Of a stretch of 64,000 nucleotides of DNA, positions 26,352 through 34,399 are shown in pieces. Position 1 is the stretch's first letter, and each line of letters begins with the position of its first letter. The translations under genes and the position numbers were made by a program. Source of the DNA: Sphingobacteriia bacterium RIFOXYC2_FULL_35_18. Lineage in GTDB: Bacteria > Bacteroidota > Bacteroidia > Chitinophagales > Chitinophagaceae. The stretch lies in contig MIAG01000001.1 of assembly GCA_001829005.1 (NCBI GenBank), positions 248,001 to 312,000 on the forward strand. Reading direction: 5' to 3'. The notes under the pieces were generated by a model. That model made no database searches. It saw only the letters and a program-made list of their open reading frames with translations, and had not been told where the DNA came from.

Positions 26352-26598
26352 TTATTTCCTTGGAGTAATCATTAGAATGTTTTACCGAGATCATAATCCA
26401 CCACATTTCCATGCGGTGTATGGAGACTATGAGGCTATTATTGATATTGAACACAATGAAATTATCGGAGGTTATTTACCACCTCGTGTTTTAGGTATTG
26501 TTGCAGAATGGACAGCCCTTCATCAAATTGAATTATTGGATAATTGGGAAAGAGCAAGAAATCAAGATCAATTAAAAAATATTGATCCTTTGGTGTAA
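26338..26598 (+). CDS. DUF4160 domain protein
   Basis: 86 residues starting at ATG 26338 (MPQISYFLGVIIRMFYRDHN), with the family core YRDHNPPHFHAVYGDYEA and WTALHQIELLDNWERA. An upstream in-frame start at 26308 exists, but the MP-I-S-x-F-x-G-I-x-I-x-M start is the family norm. It overlaps the DUF2442 gene by 14 bases in another frame, so the two are translated together. The conserved HNPPHFH cluster could bind metal (inference). Role unknown; a toxin-antitoxin-like partner is the leading idea. Confidence 0.87.
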   Translation: MPQISYFLGVIIRMFYRDHNPPHFHAVYGDYEAIIDIEHNEIIGGYLPPRVLGIVAEWTALHQIELLDNWERARNQDQLKNIDPLV

Positions 26599-26664
26599 TA
26601 AGTTTTATTATATCATACACCAGCACATATTAAATTTAAAATTAAGAGACTAAGTTTAGGAATC

Positions 26665-26976
26665 ATGGATAATGTAACTAACAAGAAAATATTATTATTT
26701 TTCTTAAAGAATTTATTGCTTTCTTTTGTTTACTTATACGGAATGGTGGCAATACATTTTTCAAGTATAAAAATTGAACCTTTATTAATTGGATTTTACC
26801 AAATGGCTTTTACAATCATTCACATAACTGTATTGTTGTTATTAATGATCATTTACGCTCCAAAATCAAAAGAATATAATAAAGCATTGCTATATTATGT
26901 AGCAGGAGTTTTAGCTGTAATTATTGGTGGTTGGTCTTATGTCAAAATAAGCATCCTATTAAACTGGCATATTTAA
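26665..26976 (+). CDS. Small hypothetical membrane protein
   Basis: 103 residues, not recognised. Three hydrophobic helices are visible: about 9-30 (LLFFLKNLLLSFVYLYGM), 38-62 (LLIGFYQMAFTIIHITVLLL) and 75-95 (LLYYVAGVLAVIIGGWSYV). No signal peptide cleavage site or known motif. It stands alone between the DUF4160 gene and a bidirectional terminator, in the short segment bounded by tRNA-Asn and a partial copy of its 3' end. Confidence 0.65.
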   Translation: MDNVTNKKILLFFLKNLLLSFVYLYGMVAIHFSSIKIEPLLIGFYQMAFTIIHITVLLLLMIIYAPKSKEYNKALLYYVAGVLAVIIGGWSYVKISILLNWHI

Positions 26977-27070
26977 TTATTGCTCCTATAATATTAAATG
27001 AACTAACAACATGTTTTATAATCAAATAATAGCCTTTAGATAAGAGAAAAGCTGCATCTTTCGTCTGTAA

Positions 27071-27080
27071 GGGGAGCATA
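27071..27080 (+). repeat. Copy of the tRNA-Asn 3' end
   Basis: GGGGAGCATA is identical to bases 25995-26004, which span the tRNA-Asn acceptor end and the first bases after it. With one or two gaps the match extends left over CTGTAA versus CTGAAG. The two copies bracket about 1.07 kb holding the DUF2442/DUF4160 pair and a small membrane protein. It may be an old attachment-site duplication. Confidence 0.4.
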
Positions 27081-27089
27081 TATAAAGTT

Positions 27090-27124
27090 AAAAGGGTTAT
27101 ACTTTGATAGTATGACCCTTTTTT
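27090..27124. terminator. Bidirectional terminator
   Basis: AAAAGGGTTATACT pairs with AGTATGACCCTTTT (14 pairs, one G-T) around loop TTGAT, with a T-run on the plus side and an A-run on the other. It separates the small membrane protein gene from the convergent YdeI-like gene and overlaps the latter's stop. Confidence 0.75.
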
Positions 27125-27638
27125 ATTTATTCAGCTGTTCAATGTATTTCAATATCATTTTTACTTGCTTCTCATCCGATTTTTGAGCCGTGATTTTTTC
27201 AATAATGGCACTCTGCTCGTCCTCAGTTAGTTTTTTAAACGCTTTTAGTACCCCTGATTCCTTGAAAGTATCTAAAATCTCTTTTTTAGTAATTTGCTCC
27301 TTTGAAGTCAATAAATAAAGCGTAACTGTTACAATGTCGCCGCCAGTTTTATTAATTGCTTTTCTGATTTCGCTATTAATTGAAATTAGTTTGTCTTGGT
27401 CACCAAGTTTGGCTAGGTTAATACTTTCTATTTTATAGTTATCAATAGTGCCTGCAACTTTCATAAAACCCCATTTACCAACTATATGTTTCGTGTTGGG
27501 AACTTGAATATGATAGGTCCAAGCGCCTTTACCTGGTTGATATTTTAATTCAAGTTTTTTGTCTTTTACTAAGTATTCCATTTTAGTGTTATCGTTTAGT
27601 TTTGAGTGGCTTTTTATTTTCAGTAATTTTAGAATCAT
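27123..27638 (-). CDS. YdeI/OmpD-associated family protein with DUF1905 domain
   Basis: 171 residues as the longest form. The core is a DUF1905 barrel (WTYHIQVP, GKWGFMKVAGTID, ALGDQ-like KLGDQDKLISINSEIRKA, VTVTLYLL) followed by the YdeI C-terminal helices (AFKKLTEDEQSAIIEKI, KQVKMILKYIEQLNK). The family is called bacteriocin-protection or OmpD-associated from enteric homologues; molecular function is unclear. An internal ATG at 27581 (MEYLVKDKKLELKYQPG) gives a more typical N-terminus and may be the true start. Single gene; convergent with the small membrane protein. Confidence 0.8.
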   Translation of the reverse strand: MILKLLKIKSHSKLNDNTKMEYLVKDKKLELKYQPGKGAWTYHIQVPNTKHIVGKWGFMKVAGTIDNYKIESINLAKLGDQDKLISINSEIRKAINKTGGDIVTVTLYLLTSKEQITKKEILDTFKESGVLKAFKKLTEDEQSAIIEKITAQKSDEKQVKMILKYIEQLNK

Positions 27639-27712
27639 GAGAATAATCTAAAATATATGGAGAAGTATGGTAATAGAAAAGACAACACGTATAAATTTTA
27701 AAAGTTAATGTT

Positions 27713-28609
27713 ATGTATAATTTATCAAAACTATTTTTAACCGTTTTTTTATTTTCCGGATTAATTATAAATGCTCAATCAAATACTGATAGTTTAATCA
27801 AAGCTAAAAAGTATCAGGCTAAAGCGCCTAAGACGCAACCATTTGGAAAAGAAGCATTCCAAAAATCAAAAAATACGACCATAAGATGGTTGGGAATGGC
27901 TGGGTTTCTTATTAATAGTAGAGGAACTACTATTATGGTTGACCCACTACTAGAGGGATTTGACATGCCACTTCTCATTAATTTCCCAATAAAAACCAAT
28001 GCGGTTCCTTATTTAGACGCTGTTTTTATTACGCATGCAGATAACGATCATTTTAGTGTTCCTACAAATGTTGGGATGGCTAAAGTTGTTAAATCATATC
28101 ACTCGACCCAATATGTAGATTCATTAATGAAAAATTTGAATCTGCAGTCATTTGGCCATAATATTGGTGATACAGTTAAAGTGAAAAATATAACCGCAAG
28201 ATTAACACCGGCAGATCATGCATACCAAAATGCATACCCTGGCATGAGTCCTCGTTGGTTTAAAAATGAAGATGCTTGCGGCTTTTGGATTGACACTCCT
28301 GATGGAACAATTTGGCATCCTGGCGACACAAGATTATTACCTGAGCATTTGACTATGAAATCACCAGATGCTATTTTATTTGACTTCTCGGATAGTGAAT
28401 GGCATTTTACGTTTAATGGAGCGGTAAAATTAGCCAATGCTTATCCTAATGCTCAACTTGTACTATGTCATTGGGGTTCTGTTGATTCTCCAGATTTTTC
28501 GCCTTTCAATGGAGATCCCAAAAAGCTTTATGAAGTAATAGTAAATCCCGAACGCATAAAAGTTGTAGCGCCAGGAGAACCCTTTATCTTGAAAAAGATT
28601 ATGAAATGA
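27713..28609 (+). CDS. Secreted metallo-beta-lactamase-fold hydrolase (UlaG-like)
   Basis: 298 residues with signal peptide (FLTVFLFSGLIINAQS). The MBL fold is seen as RWLGMAGFLINSRGTTIMVD, the metal motif THADNDHFS (form HxDxDH), DHAYQNAYPGMSPR, DGTIWHPGDTR and LCHWGS. This resembles the UlaG/UPF0173 branch (lactonase, NAPE-PLD-like). Periplasmic or exported location is likely. Substrate unknown. The next gene overlaps by ATGA, so the two are co-translated. Confidence 0.87.
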   Translation: MYNLSKLFLTVFLFSGLIINAQSNTDSLIKAKKYQAKAPKTQPFGKEAFQKSKNTTIRWLGMAGFLINSRGTTIMVDPLLEGFDMPLLINFPIKTNAVPYLDAVFITHADNDHFSVPTNVGMAKVVKSYHSTQYVDSLMKNLNLQSFGHNIGDTVKVKNITARLTPADHAYQNAYPGMSPRWFKNEDACGFWIDTPDGTIWHPGDTRLLPEHLTMKSPDAILFDFSDSEWHFTFNGAVKLANAYPNAQLVLCHWGSVDSPDFSPFNGDPKKLYEVIVNPERIKVVAPGEPFILKKIMK

Positions 28610-28944
28610 TTAACTACAATAACAAAGTATTTAGATCTATCCAAAATACTAACAATGGAGAAACCTCTTCAGAAACATTGTTTTATTACAAACAAGATGG
28701 AAATATCATTTTTTCTGAATATAAAGGAGGTAAAATAATTTATGGCCATTTAATTGGATTGGTTAATGAGAACGGATGTATTGAATTGTGTTATCATCAA
28801 GTTAATAATAAGAATGAAATGATGACAGGAAAGTGTTTTTCAAAACCTGAACTATTAAATGATGGAAAAATTCGTTTGCACGAAACCTGGGAATGGACTT
28901 CTGGTGATTTTTCATCTGGCACGTCAATAGTTGAAGAAATTTAA
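28606..28944 (+). CDS. Conserved small beta-rich protein of unknown function
   Basis: 112 residues with a repeated beta pattern: YNNKVFRSIQNTNNGETSSE, GGKIIYGHLIGLVNENG, CIELCYHQVNNKNEMMTGKC, LHETWEWTSGDFSSGTSIVE. Homologues of this type are widespread in Bacteroidota and often carry the label N-acetylglutamate synthase, which nothing in this sequence supports: there is no GNAT or kinase fold motif. It shares ATGA with the upstream hydrolase gene. The following acetyltransferase starts 19 bases downstream. Confidence 0.75.
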   Translation: MINYNNKVFRSIQNTNNGETSSETLFYYKQDGNIIFSEYKGGKIIYGHLIGLVNENGCIELCYHQVNNKNEMMTGKCFSKPELLNDGKIRLHETWEWTSGDFSSGTSIVEEI

Positions 28945-28963
28945 CCCTTTAATTTACTTGGAT

Positions 28964-29536
28964 ATGAATACTACACTGATTGATGTGACAAGGGTTTCAA
29001 ACCAAAGTGAAATAATTGGCATTAGGGATTTACAAGCATTGAATTTAAAGCAGTACATAACTTCCGAAGAGGCCATTGATCAAGGTTTCCTAACTGCTGC
29101 CTTTACGCTAGAATATTTACAGGCGATGAATTCAGCATCTCCTGCCATCATTGCAAAGGATGGTGATAAAGTTGTGGGCTATGCGTTGGTTGCAACAAAA
29201 GATATTAGAAATGGGCACGACCTTGTTGAAGGTCTTTTTGATGCCATTGATAAATGTGAATACAACGGAAAATTATTAAGGGATGTTAACTATGTAGTAG
29301 TTGGGCAATTATGTGTTGCAAAAGAATATCGCGGACAAGACCTTGTGCAAAAGCTATACGGACATTTCAGGGATTGTCTTTCAAAAGAATATACTTACCT
29401 CATTACGGATATTGCTCAAGCAAATGCTCGTTCTCTTAAAGCGCATCAAAAAAGAGGATTTCAAGTCATCAATGAATTGATGTATGGTGGTTTTGCATGG
29501 GATATTGTTTTGTGGGATTGGAATGCAGCAGATTAG
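28964..29536 (+). CDS. GNAT-family N-acetyltransferase
   Basis: 190 residues from ATG 28964 (MNTTLIDVTRVSNQSEI); an in-frame TTG at 28931 lies inside the previous gene and is less likely. The GNAT core is VGQLCVAKEYRGQDLVQKLY (strand 4, acetyl-CoA loop) followed by ITDIAQANARSLKAHQKRGF. The loop reads RGQDL, so the second Gly of the usual RGxGxG is Asp. Acceptor substrate unknown. Third gene of a likely three-gene unit with the hydrolase and the unknown protein upstream. Confidence 0.85.
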   Translation: MNTTLIDVTRVSNQSEIIGIRDLQALNLKQYITSEEAIDQGFLTAAFTLEYLQAMNSASPAIIAKDGDKVVGYALVATKDIRNGHDLVEGLFDAIDKCEYNGKLLRDVNYVVVGQLCVAKEYRGQDLVQKLYGHFRDCLSKEYTYLITDIAQANARSLKAHQKRGFQVINELMYGGFAWDIVLWDWNAAD

Positions 29537-29592
29537 CATCAATATTAAGAGTACTTTAAATTCATATTCTAGCCAATCAATAATTCTTTCTT

Positions 29593-31587
29593 ATGAATTC
29601 CCTACGTATTTTTTTTCTTGTAGTTACGCAACTTTTTATTACTCTTCTAGCCTTCTCGCAAGACGATCGCCGCTGGCAAATGAATTCAGACGGTTCAATT
29701 GAGTGGTTCATTGGTAATCGTATTCCACACGACGATCATATTGAATTGAGCGGTAAGCAAATTTCTTGTGTACTTAGGTACGGTGTTGCTTCCGACAGTT
29801 CTTTCCATGCTAGTCGAAGTTTGGTCTGGCCTATGCTTAGAACCATTCCGAATAATACACACGCTAGTTTAACCCGCAGATTTGCACAGGACGCTTTTGA
29901 AATGGTAACGGTCAACTATCGACCCATTACCGCTGAAAAAGTAACCAGCATTAGCCTGAACGGTATACTAACCGTTAACTCTAGGGTATCCAATACGCTG
30001 GAATTAACACGACAATATTTTCCATCAACAGATCTACCTGTTTATTGTGAAGTTTATCGGATTAAAAATATTTCAGGAAAAAAATGTGTAGTAGAAATTC
30101 CTAAGTCAACTAGTATTTATCAAACTGACCCTAAAATGGGAACGGAAGGTGCTTTTGCTTTACAGGTTAACTGGTATCATGGAGGCTCTTATCAACTTCA
30201 ACCCAATGAGTCTGTTCATTTTTCACTGATATATTCAGGTGCAAAATTAAAAGAGCCAACTCTACAAATAGAAGCGGAATATGAAATGGCAAAGCGATTG
30301 TCTTTTGTGCAGCAGGTAAGGAATAATTTAGTTTTGGAAACTCCCGATACCGTTTTAAACAGAGCATTTGCCTTTGCAAAAATCAGGGCAGCTGAAAGTA
30401 TTTTTGAGACCAAGGGTGGTCCTATGCACGGACCAGGAGGAGAATCCTATTATGCTGCTATCTGGGCTAACGATCAGGCAGAATACATTGGGCCTTTCTT
30501 TCCTTTTCTGGGCTATGATTATGGTAACAAATCTTCGCTCAATGCCTATCAGCATTTTGGAAGATTCATGAATCTTACGTATCAACCTATACCAAGTTCT
30601 ATTATAGCTGAAGGAACTGATATTTGGAATGGTGCCGGAGATCGTGGTGATGGAGCAATGATAGCATATGGTGCGGCACGTTATGCACTTGCAAGTGGTG
30701 ATCAAAAACAAGCAGAACAGTTATGGTGTTTGATAGAATGGTGTCTTGAATATTGCAAACGAAAATTAAATGCAGCGGGCGTAGTAAATTCAGATTCGGA
30801 TGAGTTGGAAGGTAGACTTCCTGCAGGTAATGCCAACCTTTCTACATCTGCATTATACTACGATGCATTAATCTCTGCTGCTTATCTTGGAGAAAGTATC
30901 GGTAAAGAAAAAAGTCAATTGAAACTGTATCGGGCTGAAGCTGCAAAATTAAAAATAGCCATTGAAAAATATTTCGGCGCTAAAATTGATGGATTTGAAA
31001 CTTACAAATACTATAAAGAAAACGATACCTTAAGGGCATGGATCTGTGCTCCCCTTACCATGGGTATTTACGATCGTAGTACTGAAACCATTCGTGCATT
31101 GTTCTCTCCAAAATTATGGACCAAGGATGGACTTGCTAGTATTGCCGGAGATAAAATATTTTGGGATAGATCAACGCTGTATGCATTGCGAGGAGTATTT
31201 GCAGCAGGCGAAACCGATCAGGCACTGCGTTTTCTACACTATTATTCGAATCGCCGTTTACTTGGCAATCATGTGCCTTATCCAGTAGAAGCCTATCCCG
31301 AGGGAAACCAACGACATCTTTCGGCTGAGAGCGGTTTATATTGTAGAATATTTACTGAAGGGTTATTTGGTATTAGACCAACGGGGTTACAAAGTTTTAA
31401 TTGTACGCCGCGACTTCCTTCGACCTGGTCTAGTATGAATTTGAAACGTATCCATGCATTTGGACATGATTTTGATATTAGTGTAGAACGTATAGAAGGA
31501 AAAATAAAAGTAACGATTTCCGAGAATGGAAAACAGGTGATTGATCAACGCACTAACGATGGAGAAACGATAAGTGTTCGATTCTAG
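29593..31587 (+). CDS. Secreted six-hairpin (alpha/alpha)6 glycosidase-like protein
   Basis: 664 residues with signal peptide (FFLVVTQLFITLLAFSQ). An N-terminal beta-sandwich domain (about 25-240) precedes an (alpha/alpha)6 barrel with GGPMHGPGGESYYAAIWAND, IIAEGTDIWNGAGDRGDGA and AAGVVNSDSDELEGRLPAG; the acidic residues DRGDG and DSDELEGR are candidates for catalysis. A C-terminal beta region ends the protein. The pattern fits the six-hairpin glycosidase superfamily (GH63, GH78 and relatives); the exact family and sugar are not clear. Base composition is visibly richer in G+C than its neighbours, hinting at transfer. No operon partner: the next gene starts 53 bases later. Confidence 0.75.
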   Translation: MNSLRIFFLVVTQLFITLLAFSQDDRRWQMNSDGSIEWFIGNRIPHDDHIELSGKQISCVLRYGVASDSSFHASRSLVWPMLRTIPNNTHASLTRRFAQDAFEMVTVNYRPITAEKVTSISLNGILTVNSRVSNTLELTRQYFPSTDLPVYCEVYRIKNISGKKCVVEIPKSTSIYQTDPKMGTEGAFALQVNWYHGGSYQLQPNESVHFSLIYSGAKLKEPTLQIEAEYEMAKRLSFVQQVRNNLVLETPDTVLNRAFAFAKIRAAESIFETKGGPMHGPGGESYYAAIWANDQAEYIGPFFPFLGYDYGNKSSLNAYQHFGRFMNLTYQPIPSSIIAEGTDIWNGAGDRGDGAMIAYGAARYALASGDQKQAEQLWCLIEWCLEYCKRKLNAAGVVNSDSDELEGRLPAGNANLSTSALYYDALISAAYLGESIGKEKSQLKLYRAEAAKLKIAIEKYFGAKIDGFETYKYYKENDTLRAWICAPLTMGIYDRSTETIRALFSPKLWTKDGLASIAGDKIFWDRSTLYALRGVFAAGETDQALRFLHYYSNRRLLGNHVPYPVEAYPEGNQRHLSAESGLYCRIFTEGLFGIRPTGLQSFNCTPRLPSTWSSMNLKRIHAFGHDFDISVERIEGKIKVTISENGKQVIDQRTNDGETISVRF

Positions 31588-31640
31588 ATTAGCAAGAATT
31601 TTAGCTGAATTAATACATCATTTAATTTTGATTGATAAAA

Positions 31641-32678
31641 ATGGAGCAGATTGTTATAGTTGGAGGTGGATTATCAGGGCTTACGCTAGCTTATTTATTA
31701 GAGCAGAAGAATTATGAAATCACATTAATTGAAGCTTCCCCAAGATTAGGTGGTCGTATTCAAACAGTAAAAGGAAATTTAGGGACCCCAATGGAATTAG
31801 GGGCTACTTGGTTTTCAGAGGCTCACGTTCAACTTTTGTCTTTATTAGGTAAACTAGAACTTAACAAATACAATCAATACACAAAGGGGATATCAGTGTT
31901 TCAAACAAACTCATTTGAACCTCCTCAGCTTTTCTCTGTTCCAGAAGCTGAAAATCCATCATTTAGAATAGTGGGTGGAACCGAGCGTTTAATTGACCAA
32001 TTGAAAAAAGAACTCCTTCAAACAAAAGTTATACTCAATTCTAAAGCCGAAGATATTTCAATAGATCAGAATGACCTTATAATCAAAACAAGCAAATCAA
32101 CTTTTAGGTGTGCTAAAACCATTATTTGCATGCCGCCGCAATTAATAGGTTCCATCAAATTACCAGATGAAATTCCGCCTCATTTATTAAATCTTTTGCC
32201 AACCGTTCAGATTTGGATGGCCGGTTCAATAAAATTTACGGTGGAATATGTGCGCCCATTCTGGCGCGAAAAGGGATATTCAGGTATGCTTTATAGTCAT
32301 TCCGATATTATTTCTGAAATGTATGATCATACCAATTTTGAAGAAAACAAATTTGGATTCACAGGATTTTTAAATAGTGGTGCTTCCACACTTAACCAAG
32401 AAACTAGAAAAGCCAACGTATTAAGACAATTAAGTGAACTGCTTGGTAAAGAATCAGCGTATCCCACTGCTTATTTTGATAAAGTTTGGAATGATGAGTT
32501 TATCATACAGGGTAATCAAACAATAAAACTACCCCATCAGAACAATGGACACCCTTATCTTCAAGAGGGATACTTAGATGAAAGATTATTTATCTGCGGA
32601 ACAGAAACATCCAGTAAATTCGGAGGATATATGGAAGGGGCAATTCGATCTGCAATCAGGGTTGCTGAAAAGTTTTAG
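31641..32678 (+). CDS. FAD-dependent amine oxidase-like flavoprotein
   Basis: 345 residues from ATG 31641. The N-terminal FAD-binding Rossmann motif IVIVGGGLSGLTLAYLLE is followed by the GG-doublet RLGGRIQT and MELGATWFS. C-terminal FAD-contact region LFICGTETSSKFGGYMEGAI matches flavin monoamine oxidases. It is shorter than typical plant or animal enzymes but normal for bacterial members. Cytosolic. The next gene starts 2 bases after its stop. Substrate unknown (amines, carotenoid-like lipids or protoporphyrin are all possible within the superfamily). Confidence 0.87.
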   Translation: MEQIVIVGGGLSGLTLAYLLEQKNYEITLIEASPRLGGRIQTVKGNLGTPMELGATWFSEAHVQLLSLLGKLELNKYNQYTKGISVFQTNSFEPPQLFSVPEAENPSFRIVGGTERLIDQLKKELLQTKVILNSKAEDISIDQNDLIIKTSKSTFRCAKTIICMPPQLIGSIKLPDEIPPHLLNLLPTVQIWMAGSIKFTVEYVRPFWREKGYSGMLYSHSDIISEMYDHTNFEENKFGFTGFLNSGASTLNQETRKANVLRQLSELLGKESAYPTAYFDKVWNDEFIIQGNQTIKLPHQNNGHPYLQEGYLDERLFICGTETSSKFGGYMEGAIRSAIRVAEKF

Positions 32679-32680
32679 CT

Positions 32681-33154
32681 ATGAAAAATTTACTATTACT
32701 CATTTTTAGTGTTTCAACTTGTGTAAGTGTAACCGCACAAAACCAAGATGAAAAAGCCATTTCCAAAACCCAAATAAGCCTATACAATAAAATAGCACTA
32801 CTTGACAGTGCATTGTTTAAAGCTTACAATTCAAAGAATATAGAATTAATGAAATCCTATTTCACCAAAGACCTTGAATGGTACCAAGACAATGGTGGAT
32901 TAATTGGCTTTGATAAAGTGTTTTTTAATTTTCAATCAATATTTAATAGAGAGTACGATTTAAAACGAACATTAATAAAAGAGAGTTTAGAAGTACATCC
33001 AATCGAGGGCTATGGTGCAATTGAAGTTGGGAAACACCAATTCAGTCATATTGAAAATGGAAAATTAGAAGTGGGGACTTTCAAATTCTTAATGATTTGG
33101 AAGAATGAAAGCGGCAATTGGAAAATCTCCAGAGTAATCAGCTATGATCATTAA
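32681..33154 (+). CDS. Secreted NTF2-like (DUF4440/SnoaL-type) protein
   Basis: 157 residues with signal peptide (MKNLLLLIFSVSTCVSVTAQ). The rest fits the NTF2-like cone: LDSALFKAYNSKNIELMKSY, FTKDLEWYQDNGG, YGAIEVGKHQFSHIENGKLE, FLMIWKNESGNWKISRVISY. Such proteins bind or turn over small ligands; function here unknown. Two bases after the amine oxidase gene, so probably co-transcribed. The stop overlaps the HxlR stop by 4 bases. Confidence 0.82.
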   Translation: MKNLLLLIFSVSTCVSVTAQNQDEKAISKTQISLYNKIALLDSALFKAYNSKNIELMKSYFTKDLEWYQDNGGLIGFDKVFFNFQSIFNREYDLKRTLIKESLEVHPIEGYGAIEVGKHQFSHIENGKLEVGTFKFLMIWKNESGNWKISRVISYDH

Positions 33155-33513
33155 TTTAATTCTTTGATTATTTTTTTCGCAATAGTTGAATCTCCCCAAT
33201 TAGCCAATTCATGTAGTATTGGGATCAATGATTTACCCGCTTTGGTAAGTTCATATTCAACCCTAGGAGGCATTTCTGTATACTCCGTTCTTTTAATCAA
33301 ACCATAAAGTTCTAACTCTTTTAATTCACTAGCCAAGACTTTATTCGATATAGAAGGTATGATCTGATTTAACTTTCCAAAGCGAATTTTCTTTTCCCCT
33401 ATACAATTTAAAATAATCGGTTTCCATTTCCCACCAATAATACTCATGGCTCTTGTTACTGGACAATTCAAAGGATTATTAATAAACTTCGGTTCAAAAT
33501 TTGTGGTTACCAT
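33151..33513 (-). CDS. HxlR-family transcriptional regulator
   Basis: 120 residues, a full-length winged-helix HxlR protein: CPVTRAMSIIGGKWKPIIL, RFGKLNQIIPSISNKVLASE, LKELELYGLIKRTEYTEMPP, VEYELTKAGKSLIPIL. The Cys near the N-terminus (NCPVTR) is at the position used by some members as a redox sensor. HxlR proteins usually control a divergent neighbour; here the divergent gene is the ConA-like secreted protein at 33587. Both promoters lie in the 73-base gap. Confidence 0.92.
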   Translation of the reverse strand: MVTTNFEPKFINNPLNCPVTRAMSIIGGKWKPIILNCIGEKKIRFGKLNQIIPSISNKVLASELKELELYGLIKRTEYTEMPPRVEYELTKAGKSLIPILHELANWGDSTIAKKIIKELN

Positions 33514-33542
33514 TTGGTTACTAGTTTTTACTAATTCAGTTA

Positions 33543-33550
33543 CAAAAGTA
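33543..33550 (-). promoter_or_regulatory. -7 element for the HxlR gene
   Basis: TACTTTTG on the minus strand (TAnnTTTG), 29 bases before the HxlR ATG. It lies 12 bases from the oppositely directed element at 33563. Confidence 0.55.
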
Positions 33551-33562
33551 TACCAAACTACC

Positions 33563-33570
33563 TAGCTTTG
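33563..33570 (+). promoter_or_regulatory. -7 element for the ConA-like gene
   Basis: TAGCTTTG (TAnnTTTG), 16 bases before the ATG at 33587. The two back-to-back elements mean one bound regulator could control both genes. Confidence 0.55.
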
Positions 33571-33586
33571 TTGCAAATCATACAAT

Positions 33587-34396
33587 ATGCATCTTTTTAC
33601 ATTCACTTTAACGAAAAGAAAAATCAATTTCTTGGTTTACATACTTATTATGCTTTGCATATCAGTGCTTACAAATGCACAATCAAATAATAAGAATGTG
33701 GGTGCGTGGAAAAAAGTAAACTTGGGCAAACAGCAATTTGAATTACACAATGTGATTGGCGAGAGTACATTTTTTCAAAATCAACAAGTTATTAAAATAG
33801 AACGAGATTTAAATGCTATTCCATTTGACTCTACCAATATTGAAAAAACAGTAGACGAGCCTCATTATGCAAAACTAATTGGGCTTGATGATTTCGAAAA
33901 TGGAACAATTGAAATCAAAGTGTACAGCCAACTTCAAAATCCGGCACCGTATAGTGGAATAGCTGGTTTTATTGGGCTTTATTTTAGAATTAAAGAGGAC
34001 GACTCTGCTTTTGAAGGTATTTATTTAAGACCAAAAGTGGGCAGAGCAAGTAATCAGCTTTTTAGAAATCACACGGTTCAATATATGTCTTATCCACATG
34101 CAAAATTTGATACCCTTCGAAAGATTGCACCATTTAAATATGAGGGCGCTGCACCGGTTGCTTTGAATGAATGGATTACTATGAGAATTGAAGTAAATGG
34201 AGAGACTGCTGAACTTTTTATAAATGACTTAATATATTCTAGTTTTATTGTAGATAAAATGCTAGGTACAAATAAGATTGGTGCAATTGGTGTTTATGTT
34301 GATATTGGTACTATTGGATATTTCAAAGACTTAAAAGTTACTAAGCGTTTATTAAAGAAAGAATCTAAGTTAGTAGAACGAGTAATTGGTATATAA
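33587..34396 (+). CDS. Secreted protein with ConA-like (laminin-G-type) fold
   Basis: 269 residues. Signal peptide after a short basic start (INFLVYILIMLCISVLTNAQ). The body has the beta-sandwich pattern of LamG/DUF1080-like domains: DDFENGTIEIKVYSQLQNPA, YSGIAGFIGLYFRIKEDDSA, FEGIYLRPKVGRA, LNEWITMRIEVNGETAELFI, IGAIGVYVDIGTIGYFKDLK. Probably binds or processes carbohydrate in the periplasm or outside the cell (inference). It diverges from the HxlR regulator and is its likely target. Confidence 0.72.
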   Translation: MHLFTFTLTKRKINFLVYILIMLCISVLTNAQSNNKNVGAWKKVNLGKQQFELHNVIGESTFFQNQQVIKIERDLNAIPFDSTNIEKTVDEPHYAKLIGLDDFENGTIEIKVYSQLQNPAPYSGIAGFIGLYFRIKEDDSAFEGIYLRPKVGRASNQLFRNHTVQYMSYPHAKFDTLRKIAPFKYEGAAPVALNEWITMRIEVNGETAELFINDLIYSSFIVDKMLGTNKIGAIGVYVDIGTIGYFKDLKVTKRLLKKESKLVERVIGI

Positions 34397-34399
34397 CTT

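Noticed and set aside
28606-28944. Label N-acetylglutamate synthase for the 112-residue protein
   Set aside because: No GNAT or amino-acid-kinase motifs are visible; the label seems to be a propagated annotation.
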